NCBI GenBank assembly: GCA_018065225.1
Contig: JAGHTS010000152.1
Location: 1-17,226 of the forward strand
Direction: 5' to 3'
Source: Candidatus Phascolarctobacterium caballi
Lineage (GTDB): Bacteria; Bacillota; Negativicutes; Acidaminococcales; Acidaminococcaceae
Length of the DNA: 17,226 bases
Shown here: positions 1 to 5,814 of the stretch, piece by piece
Numbering within the stretch: position 1 is the first letter of the stretch
Layout: the number at the start of each line of letters is the position of its first letter
Notes under the pieces: model-generated
Told to the model about the DNA's origin: nothing
What the model saw: only the letters and a program-made list of their open reading frames with translations
Database searches by the model: none
Translations under genes and position numbers: made by a program

Positions 1-1014
1 TCCCTGCCCATCGTCATTTATGGTATGGGTAATGCCGCCGATAAGATTATTGATTTTTGTGAACTTCATAAAATACAAATTGACGGTATTTTTGCCAGCG
101 ACGAACTTGTACGGGGGCAAAGTTTTCGTGGATATAAGGTTGAACATTATCATGAAATTCTTGACCGCTTGGGCAATAATTTTCTTTTGGTGTTGGCATT
201 TGCTTCCGAACGGCCTGAACTCTTAACACGTTTTCAGCAATTGGCAAAACAACATCCCACCATTGCTCCCCATTTGGGACTTTTTGATAATGATGTTGTC
301 ACAAAAAAATGGCTTAACGACAACAATTTTCAACTGACACAGGCATATAATCTGTTGGCAGATGATTACAGCCGTTTTGTATTTTGTGATATGCTTAACT
401 ACAAATTCAGCGGCAAAATAAAGTATCTGTTCAACCACACAACCCAACGTAGTGTAGATTTCTCCATTTTTAACTTAACTGAAAACGAAACTTATTTTGA
501 TTTTGGTGCCTATGACGGAGATACTGTAAAAGAATTTTTGACCCTAACTGACAACCATTACAACCATATTCTTGCAGTTGAACCGGACAACCGCAGTTTT
601 CAAAAACTGACAAACAATTATCAACATCTTAAAAATTTTCATTCCGTCAACTGTGCTATGTGGAACGAACAAACACAAGTACCATTTCACAGCACGGGCG
701 GGCGGCAGGCATCTGTTTATGGCGGTCAAAAAGAAACTGTACCTGCCAACACCATTGACAATCTTGTTGAAGAATATAACTTAATCCCCACTTACATCAA
801 AATGGACATAGAAGGTACAGAAACAGAAACTTTGACAGGAGGCAATAAAACCATTAGCTGTTACAAACCCAAAATGCTAATTGCCGGTTACCATTTTGAT
901 GCCGACTTGTTCCGCATACCCCTAAAACTCCACGACCTGAATCCCTATTATCAAATTTATCTGCGGAAACACCCCTATGTCCCTGATTGGGAAATCAATT
1001 TCTTCGTAAAATAA
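1..1014 (+). CDS. FkbM-family methyltransferase with N-terminal nucleotide-binding-like domain (5' end outside window)
   Basis: The frame is open from base 1 and the ATG at 25 has no ribosome binding site, so the gene very probably begins upstream; 337 residues are visible. Near the N-terminus, IYGMGNAADKI (about residues 6-16) is a glycine-rich Rossmann-type loop, as in small sugar- or nucleotide-binding domains. The C-terminal half is an FkbM-type SAM-dependent methyltransferase: FDFGAYDGDT (about 166-175) is the SAM-binding motif I, AVEPD (about 192-196) ends the second strand, and IKMDIEGTE (about 266-274) is the conserved acidic motif. FkbM enzymes O-methylate sugars or secondary metabolites, so a role in surface polysaccharide modification is plausible but not shown here. 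It is convergent with dut and ends in a shared terminator. The methyltransferase fold is confident; the substrate is unknown. Confidence 0.8.
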   Translation, partial: SLPIVIYGMGNAADKIIDFCELHKIQIDGIFASDELVRGQSFRGYKVEHYHEILDRLGNNFLLVLAFASERPELLTRFQQLAKQHPTIAPHLGLFDNDVVTKKWLNDNNFQLTQAYNLLADDYSRFVFCDMLNYKFSGKIKYLFNHTTQRSVDFSIFNLTENETYFDFGAYDGDTVKEFLTLTDNHYNHILAVEPDNRSFQKLTNNYQHLKNFHSVNCAMWNEQTQVPFHSTGGRQASVYGGQKETVPANTIDNLVEEYNLIPTYIKMDIEGTETETLTGGNKTISCYKPKMLIAGYHFDADLFRIPLKLHDLNPYYQIYLRKHPYVPDWEINFFVK

Positions 1015-1048
1015 AAAAATTCCACTCATTTGAGTGGAATTTTTTTAT
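1011..1048. terminator. Bidirectional intrinsic terminator between the FkbM gene and dut
   Basis: A perfect hairpin has a GC-containing core, TCCACTCA (1021-1028) pairing with TGAGTGGA (1031-1038). It is extended by an A-run on the left and a T-run on the right, so either strand gives a stem followed by a U-tract. It overlaps the last codons or stop codons of both convergent genes. Confidence 0.9.
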
Positions 1049-1488
1049 TTTCCTGTACTGCCAAAACCGCCACCACGCACACCACTTGCAACGTCATCAT
1101 CAGTTACTAAATATTTTTTAAAAATACCCTGTGCGCAACGGTCACCCTTTTTAAACACAAACGGCTTGTCGTCATCATTGCGGAACATCAAGCCAATATT
1201 ACCGTCATTATTGGGGTTATCAGCATAATCAGCATCAATAATTGCCTCCCCCTGACTAATCCGCAATTTGCCTTTGGTAGTTGCCAAACTGCTGCGAATC
1301 ACAATGCCAAAATATTCATCCGGCTCCATATACACCTTAATATTTAAAGGAATGAGTTTGGAAAAAGTATGGGGCGGAATAGTTACATCCTCAGGAATAA
1401 AAATATCATACCCTGCACTATGTACTGTACTGCGTTGTGGCAACAATGTGTCCTTAGGCGCATTTTTCACAGGAGCAAATTTACGCAT
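1045..1488 (-). CDS. dut: dUTP diphosphatase (trimeric dUTPase)
   Basis: Hydrolyses dUTP to dUMP and pyrophosphate, keeping uracil out of DNA and supplying dUMP for dTMP synthesis. The 147-residue product has all five dUTPase motifs: I SAGYD (24-28), II RSSLA (65-69, where RSGLA is commoner), III IDADY (84-88, with the catalytic Asp and the uracil-stacking Tyr), IV GDRCAQ (115-120) and V GGGFGSTG (139-146), the flexible C-terminal arm that closes over the nucleotide. Length fits the homotrimeric family. The frame is open further upstream, but the ATG at 1488 is preferred: GAGGTG lies at a normal distance and the protein then begins like its relatives. This start overlaps the end of tadA by 8 bases. 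It is the last gene of the ABC-F-tadA-dut operon. Confidence 0.92.
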   Translation of the reverse strand: MRKFAPVKNAPKDTLLPQRSTVHSAGYDIFIPEDVTIPPHTFSKLIPLNIKVYMEPDEYFGIVIRSSLATTKGKLRISQGEAIIDADYADNPNNDGNIGLMFRNDDDKPFVFKKGDRCAQGIFKKYLVTDDDVASGVRGGGFGSTGK

Positions 1489-1942
1489 CAGTTTCACCTC
1501 GTTTCTTTTGCAAAAAGTTTTGCAAAATTGCTTTACATTCATTTTCACATATTCCTGACAAAATCTCAACCCTGTGGTCAAGATTTTTGTTGTTCACAAT
1601 ATTAAACAAACTGTCCACCCCACCCGCTTTATTGTCTGCCGCACCATAAATCACACGGGCAATGCGGGCATTGACAATGGCTCCCGCACACATGGGGCAA
1701 GGTTCCAAAGTTACATACAAATCTGCACCCGTCAGCCGCCAGTTCTGCAATTTGGCACATGCCTCACGAATTGCCAAAATTTCTGCGTGTGCCGTAGCGT
1801 CACAAGTTGTTTCCCGCTGATTGTGGGCTTTGGTGATAATTTCGCCATTAACAACCAACACCGCCCCAACTGGAATTTCCCCCTCTTGTGCCGCCACTTC
1901 CGCCTCTTGAATTGCTATTTGCATATAATCTGAACATTTCAT
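1481..1942 (-). CDS. tadA: tRNA-specific adenosine deaminase (A34 to inosine)
   Basis: Deaminates the wobble adenosine of tRNA-Arg(ACG) to inosine. The 153-residue product has the cytidine/deoxycytidylate deaminase zinc site: HAE at 52-54 (zinc-binding His and proton-shuttling Glu) and PCPMC at 81-85 (two zinc-binding Cys). The flanking TLEPCPMCAGAI context is typical of TadA rather than of cytidine deaminases. The ATG at 1942 is chosen because it overlaps the ABC-F stop in an ATGA arrangement, implying translational coupling. An in-frame GTG at 1960 would add six residues but sits only two bases from its nearest GGAG. It is the middle gene of an operon with an ABC-F ATPase upstream and dut downstream. 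Confidence 0.93.
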   Translation of the reverse strand: MKCSDYMQIAIQEAEVAAQEGEIPVGAVLVVNGEIITKAHNQRETTCDATAHAEILAIREACAKLQNWRLTGADLYVTLEPCPMCAGAIVNARIARVIYGAADNKAGGVDSLFNIVNNKNLDHRVEILSGICENECKAILQNFLQKKRGETDA

Positions 1943-3717
1943 GATTGCAATTTTTCCCACTTCTCCATCAACTCATTGACTTTCTTTTCATACTCACTAT
2001 ATTCCTGCGTCAACATTTCCATTTCGCACTGTCCCAAATCCGGGTTTTCCATCTTGCTCACCGTATATTTCAGCATTGCCTCATATTCCCTGATTTGTTC
2101 CTCCACCTTTTCCACCTGCTTTTGATCAATATACTTTTGTTGGACTGCAACAGTATTAGTGTTTTCGCTTTTAACAACCACTTTATCGGTTTTCTTGTTC
2201 TTATCTTCAACATTAACATTAGCATCTTGTACCCTGTTCTTAATATAAAAATCAAACCCGCCTTTATAATCTGTCAAAACACCATTCTTAATTTCCCAAA
2301 TCCGTTCTGCAATTTCTTTGACAAAATAACGGTCATGAGTAACCAAAAGCACCGTGCCGTCAAAAGCACACAATGCCGCCTCCACCGTTTCCTGTGCCAA
2401 AATATCCAAATGGTTTGTCGGCTCGTCCAACACCAAAAAATTAGCACCGTCCAAAACCAGTTTCAACAACACCAACCGTGCCTTCTGCCCGCCGGAAAGT
2501 TCACCAATTTTTTTAAAGACATCATCCCCGTGAAACAGCATCCCTCCAAGCAAAGACCTTGTCTGTTCTATAGTAAAAGAATACTCCTGCAAAAAATTAT
2601 CCAACAATGTTTGCTCATTATTTAACCGCTCATAACTTTGTGAAAAGTAACCTGTTTGTACCCTGTTACCTATTTTTACACTGCCTGCAAGGGGACTGAC
2701 TTCTCCCAAAATTGTTTTCAAAAAAGTAGATTTTCCCGTACCATTGGCACCAATCAATGCCACTTTTTCCCCACGCAAAATTTCCAACTTGATCTCTTTT
2801 GCCAACACATTGCCGCCATAACCAATAGCCATTTTGTCAATCGTCAAAACTTTGTTGGCACATTCCGTAGCATTTGGCAAACGCAAAACAAATTCTTCCT
2901 TCTCCACAGGTGCTTCAAGCCGTTCCAACCGGTTAAGTTGGGACTGCCTGCCCCGTGCCTGCTTGCTTTTTATCCCTGCCTTAAAGCGACGTATATATGC
3001 CTCTGTCTTGGCAATATATTCCTGTTGGGCATTATATGCCGCAGTTTGCGACTGTACCTGCAACACCTTTTGTTCCAAATAACGGCTGTAATTTCCCTTA
3101 AAACTTTGTAAATGCCCCGCCTCCATTTCAAGCACACGGCTAACAACATTATCCAAAAAAGCACGGTCATGACTGACCACTAAAATTGCCCCCTTAAATT
3201 CACGCAAATATTGTTCCAACCATTCCGTCATATAAATATCCAAATGGTTTGTCGGCTCATCCAAAATTAAAAAATCAGGATTGCGTACCAATGCACAAGC
3301 CAATAACAAACGGGTTTTTTGACCGCCGGACAAAGTTGCCGCATCCCTTTGCCACCAAGTTTCGGTATAACCCAAACCAATCAGCACCCGCTTAATACGT
3401 GCTTCATAAGTATAATCGTCCAAATCATCTTTATATTGCAAAACTTTGGGCGTAACACTAGTGATATATTCCCAAATTGTACCTTTGACACCATCAAAAC
3501 CTTGTTGAACATAGCCGATACTGGTTTGTGGAGCAAATTTTACCGAACCGCCGTCCGTCCAGTCCGGCTGCAAAAGGCAATGCAACAAAGTTGATTTGCC
3601 GCTGCCATTTACTCCTACCAAGCCGACATGCTCACCATTCTCAATTTGCAAACTAATATTTTTTAGGACATCATTAATGCCAAAAGATTTCCGCAAATCT
3701 TGTACTGTTAAAATCAT
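1939..3717 (-). CDS. ABC-F family ATPase (ribosome-associated, YdiF/Uup-like)
   Basis: A soluble protein with two ATP-binding cassettes and no membrane segment, as in ABC-F proteins, which bind the ribosomal E site and relieve stalled or drug-bound ribosomes. Numbered from the ATG at 3717 (592 residues): Walker A GVNGSGKST 35-43, signature LSGGQ 129-133, Walker B/EPTNHLD 150-160, charged interdomain linker about 215-270, second Walker A GANGTGKST 323-331, signature 407-411, second Walker B 428-438. A Lys/Glu-rich C-terminal extension (about 500-592) looks like the coiled coil of Uup/YdiF types. The frame extends upstream to 3765, but MILTVQDL is the usual family N-terminus. No Shine-Dalgarno precedes this ATG. 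Whether it is a housekeeping factor or gives antibiotic resistance cannot be told from sequence; grouping with tadA and dut favours housekeeping. Confidence 0.9.
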   Translation of the reverse strand: MILTVQDLRKSFGINDVLKNISLQIENGEHVGLVGVNGSGKSTLLHCLLQPDWTDGGSVKFAPQTSIGYVQQGFDGVKGTIWEYITSVTPKVLQYKDDLDDYTYEARIKRVLIGLGYTETWWQRDAATLSGGQKTRLLLACALVRNPDFLILDEPTNHLDIYMTEWLEQYLREFKGAILVVSHDRAFLDNVVSRVLEMEAGHLQSFKGNYSRYLEQKVLQVQSQTAAYNAQQEYIAKTEAYIRRFKAGIKSKQARGRQSQLNRLERLEAPVEKEEFVLRLPNATECANKVLTIDKMAIGYGGNVLAKEIKLEILRGEKVALIGANGTGKSTFLKTILGEVSPLAGSVKIGNRVQTGYFSQSYERLNNEQTLLDNFLQEYSFTIEQTRSLLGGMLFHGDDVFKKIGELSGGQKARLVLLKLVLDGANFLVLDEPTNHLDILAQETVEAALCAFDGTVLLVTHDRYFVKEIAERIWEIKNGVLTDYKGGFDFYIKNRVQDANVNVEDKNKKTDKVVVKSENTNTVAVQQKYIDQKQVEKVEEQIREYEAMLKYTVSKMENPDLGQCEMEMLTQEYSEYEKKVNELMEKWEKLQS

Positions 3718-3726
3718 AATGCAAAT

Positions 3727-3755
3727 ATTATAAAATATAAAAACGCCGCTGCCTA
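3727..3755 (-). promoter_or_regulatory. Candidate promoter of the ABC-F operon, overlapping the upstream terminator
   Basis: On the minus strand a perfect TATAAT (3732-3727) lies 17 bases after TAGGCA (3755-3750, four of six matches to TTGACA). The -35-like element is inside the terminator hairpin of the preceding gene. A start at A3720 would leave only about three bases before the ATG at 3717, which would explain the missing ribosome binding site. Confidence 0.45.
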
Positions 3756-3770
3756 TTTTAGGCAACGGCG
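3737..3770 (-). terminator. Intrinsic terminator of the YaaW-like gene
   Basis: On the minus strand a 10-bp stem (3770-3761 with 3753-3744) closes a TAAAATA loop and runs into TTTTTATA. The only non-Watson-Crick position (3765/3749) is G-U in minus-strand RNA but C-A in plus-strand RNA, so the hairpin is built for minus-strand transcripts. It lies about 45 bases past the stop codon at 3816. Confidence 0.85.
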
Positions 3771-3815
3771 GTTTCTATATATTCAATAATTTTTTTAACT
3801 GCTATTTTAATTTAA

Positions 3816-4700
3816 TTACATTTTTTCTGCATTTAGTTTTTGACGCATCATTGCAATAAAGAAAACACTCGCAACCGTCTTTTTCCAATTAGTATCACCA
3901 AGTGCCGCTATTGCTACAAACGGAGTCAATCCCCAAAACCACGGACTAATCAAAACAGTAGTAAATGTTGCCAACATCGGTCCAGCCACTGCAACCCCAC
4001 CAATAAAACTTGCTACACCTAAAGTATTTGCCACAGCCCAAAATACTGAATTTACTAATGAGTAAATTGCAAATCCTGATAAACTACCCCACAATCCTAC
4101 TGCACCAGCACCTGTAACAATACCAGCAATTCCGTATTTCTTTATACTTTCAAATTCTTTTGCACTAATCTTTCCTTCTTGAAATAATTTTTCCATATTG
4201 CCAAATGTATCTTTTTCTATTTTTTTCCAAGTGGCATCCCCTTTTTTATCAGTTATACCGTTTTTTAGTTTCTCTAGCATTTTAAAAATGATTTTCTGTT
4301 CAATTTCTTCTACATCATATATTGAAATTTTATCCGGTACGCGTATCTCTAATTTTTTTGCTGTTCCTAACAAAATCTTTCCATAACCAGGTTCATATGT
4401 TGTATCACGAAAAATATTTATAAGTGTATTCCCATAATTACTGCGGATTTCTTTGTTAAATTTTTCTACAAAATATGAGTTAGGAGTATTATATGGATCT
4501 ACATCAATCTTAACCCCACAAATGTCATATAAAGAACGCCACTCGTCTATTGTAAGCTCTTTCAACACAACATCCAAACCATCTCCTTCGCCATTTAACC
4601 CATAATTAATTTTTCCTGCACTAACAGGCATAGCGAAACACATAAACATAAAATTCACAGCCATAAAACAAGACAAAACCTTTAGCCATAATTTTTTCAT
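3816..4700 (-). CDS. YaaW/UPF0174-like protein with signal peptide and hydrophobic C-terminal region
   Basis: 294 residues. The N-terminus is a clear Sec signal peptide: KK, a hydrophobic core at about 5-24, and cleavage probably after VSA (28). The mature part has an opening LKELTIDEWRSL segment (47-58), a charged helical centre with YGKILLGTAKKLEI (106-119) followed by EEIEQKI (131-137), and a glycine-rich hydrophobic stretch at about 190-268, probably two or three membrane helices. It ends in a short motif around FFIAMMRQK (280-288). From memory, the order and wording resemble E. coli YaaW (UPF0174; function unknown): the Y..ILL...K.L block, the following EIE helix, and a C-terminal IA..R motif. 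I do not recall canonical YaaW having a signal peptide. AGGAGG lies 8 bases before the ATG. Its own consensus promoter and terminator make it monocistronic. Codon use is visibly more AT-rich than in flanking operons, suggesting acquisition. The family call is moderate, and the function is unknown. Confidence 0.6.
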   Translation of the reverse strand: MKKLWLKVLSCFMAVNFMFMCFAMPVSAGKINYGLNGEGDGLDVVLKELTIDEWRSLYDICGVKIDVDPYNTPNSYFVEKFNKEIRSNYGNTLINIFRDTTYEPGYGKILLGTAKKLEIRVPDKISIYDVEEIEQKIIFKMLEKLKNGITDKKGDATWKKIEKDTFGNMEKLFQEGKISAKEFESIKKYGIAGIVTGAGAVGLWGSLSGFAIYSLVNSVFWAVANTLGVASFIGGVAVAGPMLATFTTVLISPWFWGLTPFVAIAALGDTNWKKTVASVFFIAMMRQKLNAEKM

Positions 4701-4745
4701 TTTAAAAACCTCCTTTTTGCAACCTTAAACAATTATTTGCACCTT

Positions 4746-4774
4746 ATTTTATATAGTTACAACATCATTGTCAA
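4746..4774 (-). promoter_or_regulatory. Promoter of the YaaW-like gene (TTGACA-17-TAAAAT)
   Basis: On the minus strand a perfect TTGACA (4774-4769) is followed after 17 bases by TAAAAT (4751-4746), giving a leader of about 40 bases with AGGAGG (complement of 4709-4714) before the ATG at 4700. The -35 abuts the left palindromic operator and overlaps the -35 of the divergent promoter. Confidence 0.75.
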
Positions 4775-4796
4775 TGTCTATTAGATAAAATAATAT
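4768..4796 (+). promoter_or_regulatory. Candidate promoter of the XRE regulator gene (TTGTCA-17-TAATAT)
   Basis: TTGTCA (4768-4773) and TAATAT (4791-4796) are 17 bases apart. The spacer and -10 lie between and within the two operators, as expected for autorepression. An alternative -10, TATAAA, sits at 4805-4810 but has no good -35. The gene's GGAGG is at 4832-4836, six bases before the ATG. Confidence 0.5.
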
Positions 4797-4806
4797 CTAA
4801 TAGATA
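4775..4806. promoter_or_regulatory. Tandem palindromic operators, probably for the XRE regulator
   Basis: The site at 4794-4806 is a perfect 13-base palindrome, TATCTA-A-TAGATA. The site at 4775-4787 is TGTCTA-T-TAGATA, the same palindrome with one mismatch. Their centres are 19 bases apart, and together they make an exact 11-bp-arm inverted repeat (4777-4787 and 4794-4804) around AAATAA. The position between divergent promoters next to an XRE gene suggests that protein as ligand; this is inference. Confidence 0.7.
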
Positions 4807-4842
4807 TAAACCAATAGCTAAAATTTATACTGGAGGTTATAA

Positions 4843-5133
4843 ATGATTAGAGATTTACCATCAAAATTAAAAGATTTACGTATCAAGGCAGGATATTCTC
4901 AAACTGAAGTAGCAAAAAAAATAGGAATTTCCCCGCCAATTGTATCTACCTATGAAAGCGGCACCAAATCCCCCAGTTTGGAATCATTGATAGCGTTGGC
5001 ACAGTTGTACAAATGCAGTACCGACTACCTTTTGGGGCTGACCGATGTCACCACCCGCAAAACACTCCAGCCGTTCAGCGACGAACAGGCAATGGCACTA
5101 ATAAGTTTTATAAATAACAACAGGGCAAACTAA
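4843..5133 (+). CDS. XRE-family helix-turn-helix transcriptional regulator
   Basis: A 96-residue Cro/CI-like DNA-binding protein. The HTH_XRE domain spans about 7-65: YSQTEVAKKIGIS (18-30) is the first helix pair and turn, PPIVSTYESG (31-40) the recognition helix, SPSLESLIALAQLY (43-56) the following helices, and STDYLLGLTD (59-68) the usual end. A short C-terminal helix (about 78-92) may dimerise; there is no sensor or peptidase domain. GGAGG six bases before the ATG fixes the start. It is divergent from the YaaW-like gene and has its own terminator, so it likely represses itself and controls that neighbour through the palindromes at 4775-4806. The first 90 or so bases are markedly AT-rich, whereas the rest matches the surrounding chromosome. 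Confidence 0.88.
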   Translation: MIRDLPSKLKDLRIKAGYSQTEVAKKIGISPPIVSTYESGTKSPSLESLIALAQLYKCSTDYLLGLTDVTTRKTLQPFSDEQAMALISFINNNRAN

Positions 5134-5167
5134 AACGCTTACGGTAAACAATCGTAAGCGTTTTTTA
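5132..5167 (+). terminator. Intrinsic terminator of the XRE gene
   Basis: AAAACGCTTACG (5132-5143) pairs perfectly with CGTAAGCGTTTT (5153-5164) across a 9-base loop and continues into a T-tract. It begins at the stop codon of the XRE gene. Confidence 0.9.
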
Positions 5168-5255
5168 TTTACATTTTCACTTTTCTTTTGCATTCCCGCC
5201 TTTCAAAATTCAAAATCAAATCGCTTTTCAAAATGGAAAGTGCCAAAAGTCAAAG

Positions 5256-5296
5256 TAAAAGTGTCGCCACTTTTTATGAAAGTGGCGACACTTTTA
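5256..5296. terminator. Perfect 18-bp hairpin at the end of the rlmH operon
   Basis: TAAAAGTGTCGCCACTTT (5256-5273) is exactly complementary to 5279-5296 across the loop TTATG. Short A- and T-runs at the stem ends are compatible with termination on either strand. It lies about 40 bases past the rlmH stop and, for the plus strand, behind the XRE terminator. The rest of the gene-free stretch 5168-5333 shows only AT-rich sequence with a few AAAGT repeats at 5237-5262. Confidence 0.7.
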
Positions 5297-5333
5297 AAAC
5301 GCATTTTTATGAAATTTATAAAACATTATTCAA

Positions 5334-5813
5334 CTAATTATGATACTTTTCACCCTTGCTAATCTTAAACGCCCTATAAATCTGCTCCAATAACAACATT
5401 CTTATCATCTGATGTGTAAAGGTCAATCTTGAAAAACTCCAAGCAAAATCTGCCATCCTGCGTAAGTCATCAGTATATCCGTACGCACCGCCAATAACAA
5501 AACAAATATGACTTACTCCCCTTAATGTCAAAGATTCCATTTTTACCGCAAGTCCCGGAGAAGTAATTTGCATCCCCACCACATCCAAAATAACCACATG
5601 GGCATCTTTGGGGATAATTGCCAACAACCGTTCTGTTTCCTTTTGCAAAATTTTATTTTTTTCAGCATCACTGACTTCCGCCGGCATCTTTTCTTCACTA
5701 ATTTCTTTAATTGATACCTTTGCATAAGGTGTCAGCCGCTTTAAATATTCTTCAACACCATCCTGCAAATACTTCTCTTTTAATTTACCTACACACGCAA
5801 TTGTTATTTTCAT
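5334..5813 (-). CDS. rlmH: 23S rRNA (pseudouridine1915-N3)-methyltransferase RlmH
   Basis: A SPOUT-class methyltransferase that methylates pseudouridine 1915 in helix 69 of 23S rRNA on assembled 70S ribosomes. The 159-residue product begins MKITIACVGKLKEKYL, the usual family start. It has the knotted SAM-binding loop FVIGGAYG (105-112), the conserved SFSRLTFTHQMIRMLLLEQ block (127-145), and ends in the typical KYH-plus-one-residue tail (156-159). Length matches the family. A longer start at 5834 is possible, but the ATG at 5813 has GAGG at correct distance, located inside the last codons of htrA, and only one base separates the two genes. Its position after walJ and htrA is the conserved Bacillota order. 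It is the last gene of the long envelope operon. Confidence 0.95.
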   Translation of the reverse strand: MKITIACVGKLKEKYLQDGVEEYLKRLTPYAKVSIKEISEEKMPAEVSDAEKNKILQKETERLLAIIPKDAHVVILDVVGMQITSPGLAVKMESLTLRGVSHICFVIGGAYGYTDDLRRMADFAWSFSRLTFTHQMIRMLLLEQIYRAFKISKGEKYHN

Positions 5814-5814
5814 T

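Noticed and set aside
1489..1581. Longer start for dut (extra 31 residues)
   Set aside because: The extension lies inside tadA, has no family similarity, and the ATG at 1488 has a proper GAGGTG.
1945..2625. Long plus-strand open frame of 226 codons opposite the ABC-F gene
   Set aside because: It is antisense to a clear gene, rich in His, Phe and Gln as expected from reverse-complement coding, and has no convincing ribosome binding site or family resemblance.
3718..3765. Longer N-terminus for the ABC-F protein
   Set aside because: It would be translated from the terminator hairpin of the preceding gene and does not resemble ABC-F N-termini.
4201..4700. Broken prophage or toxin-antitoxin pair made of the XRE and YaaW-like genes
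   Set aside because: The genes are divergent, each complete, with separate terminators; no phage gene, integrase or known toxin domain is present. A toxin role stays possible but is unsupported.
5168..5255. Possible small gene or ncRNA between the XRE terminator and the hairpin
   Set aside because: Only AT-rich sequence with short repeats; no start codon with ribosome site and no conserved fold recognised.
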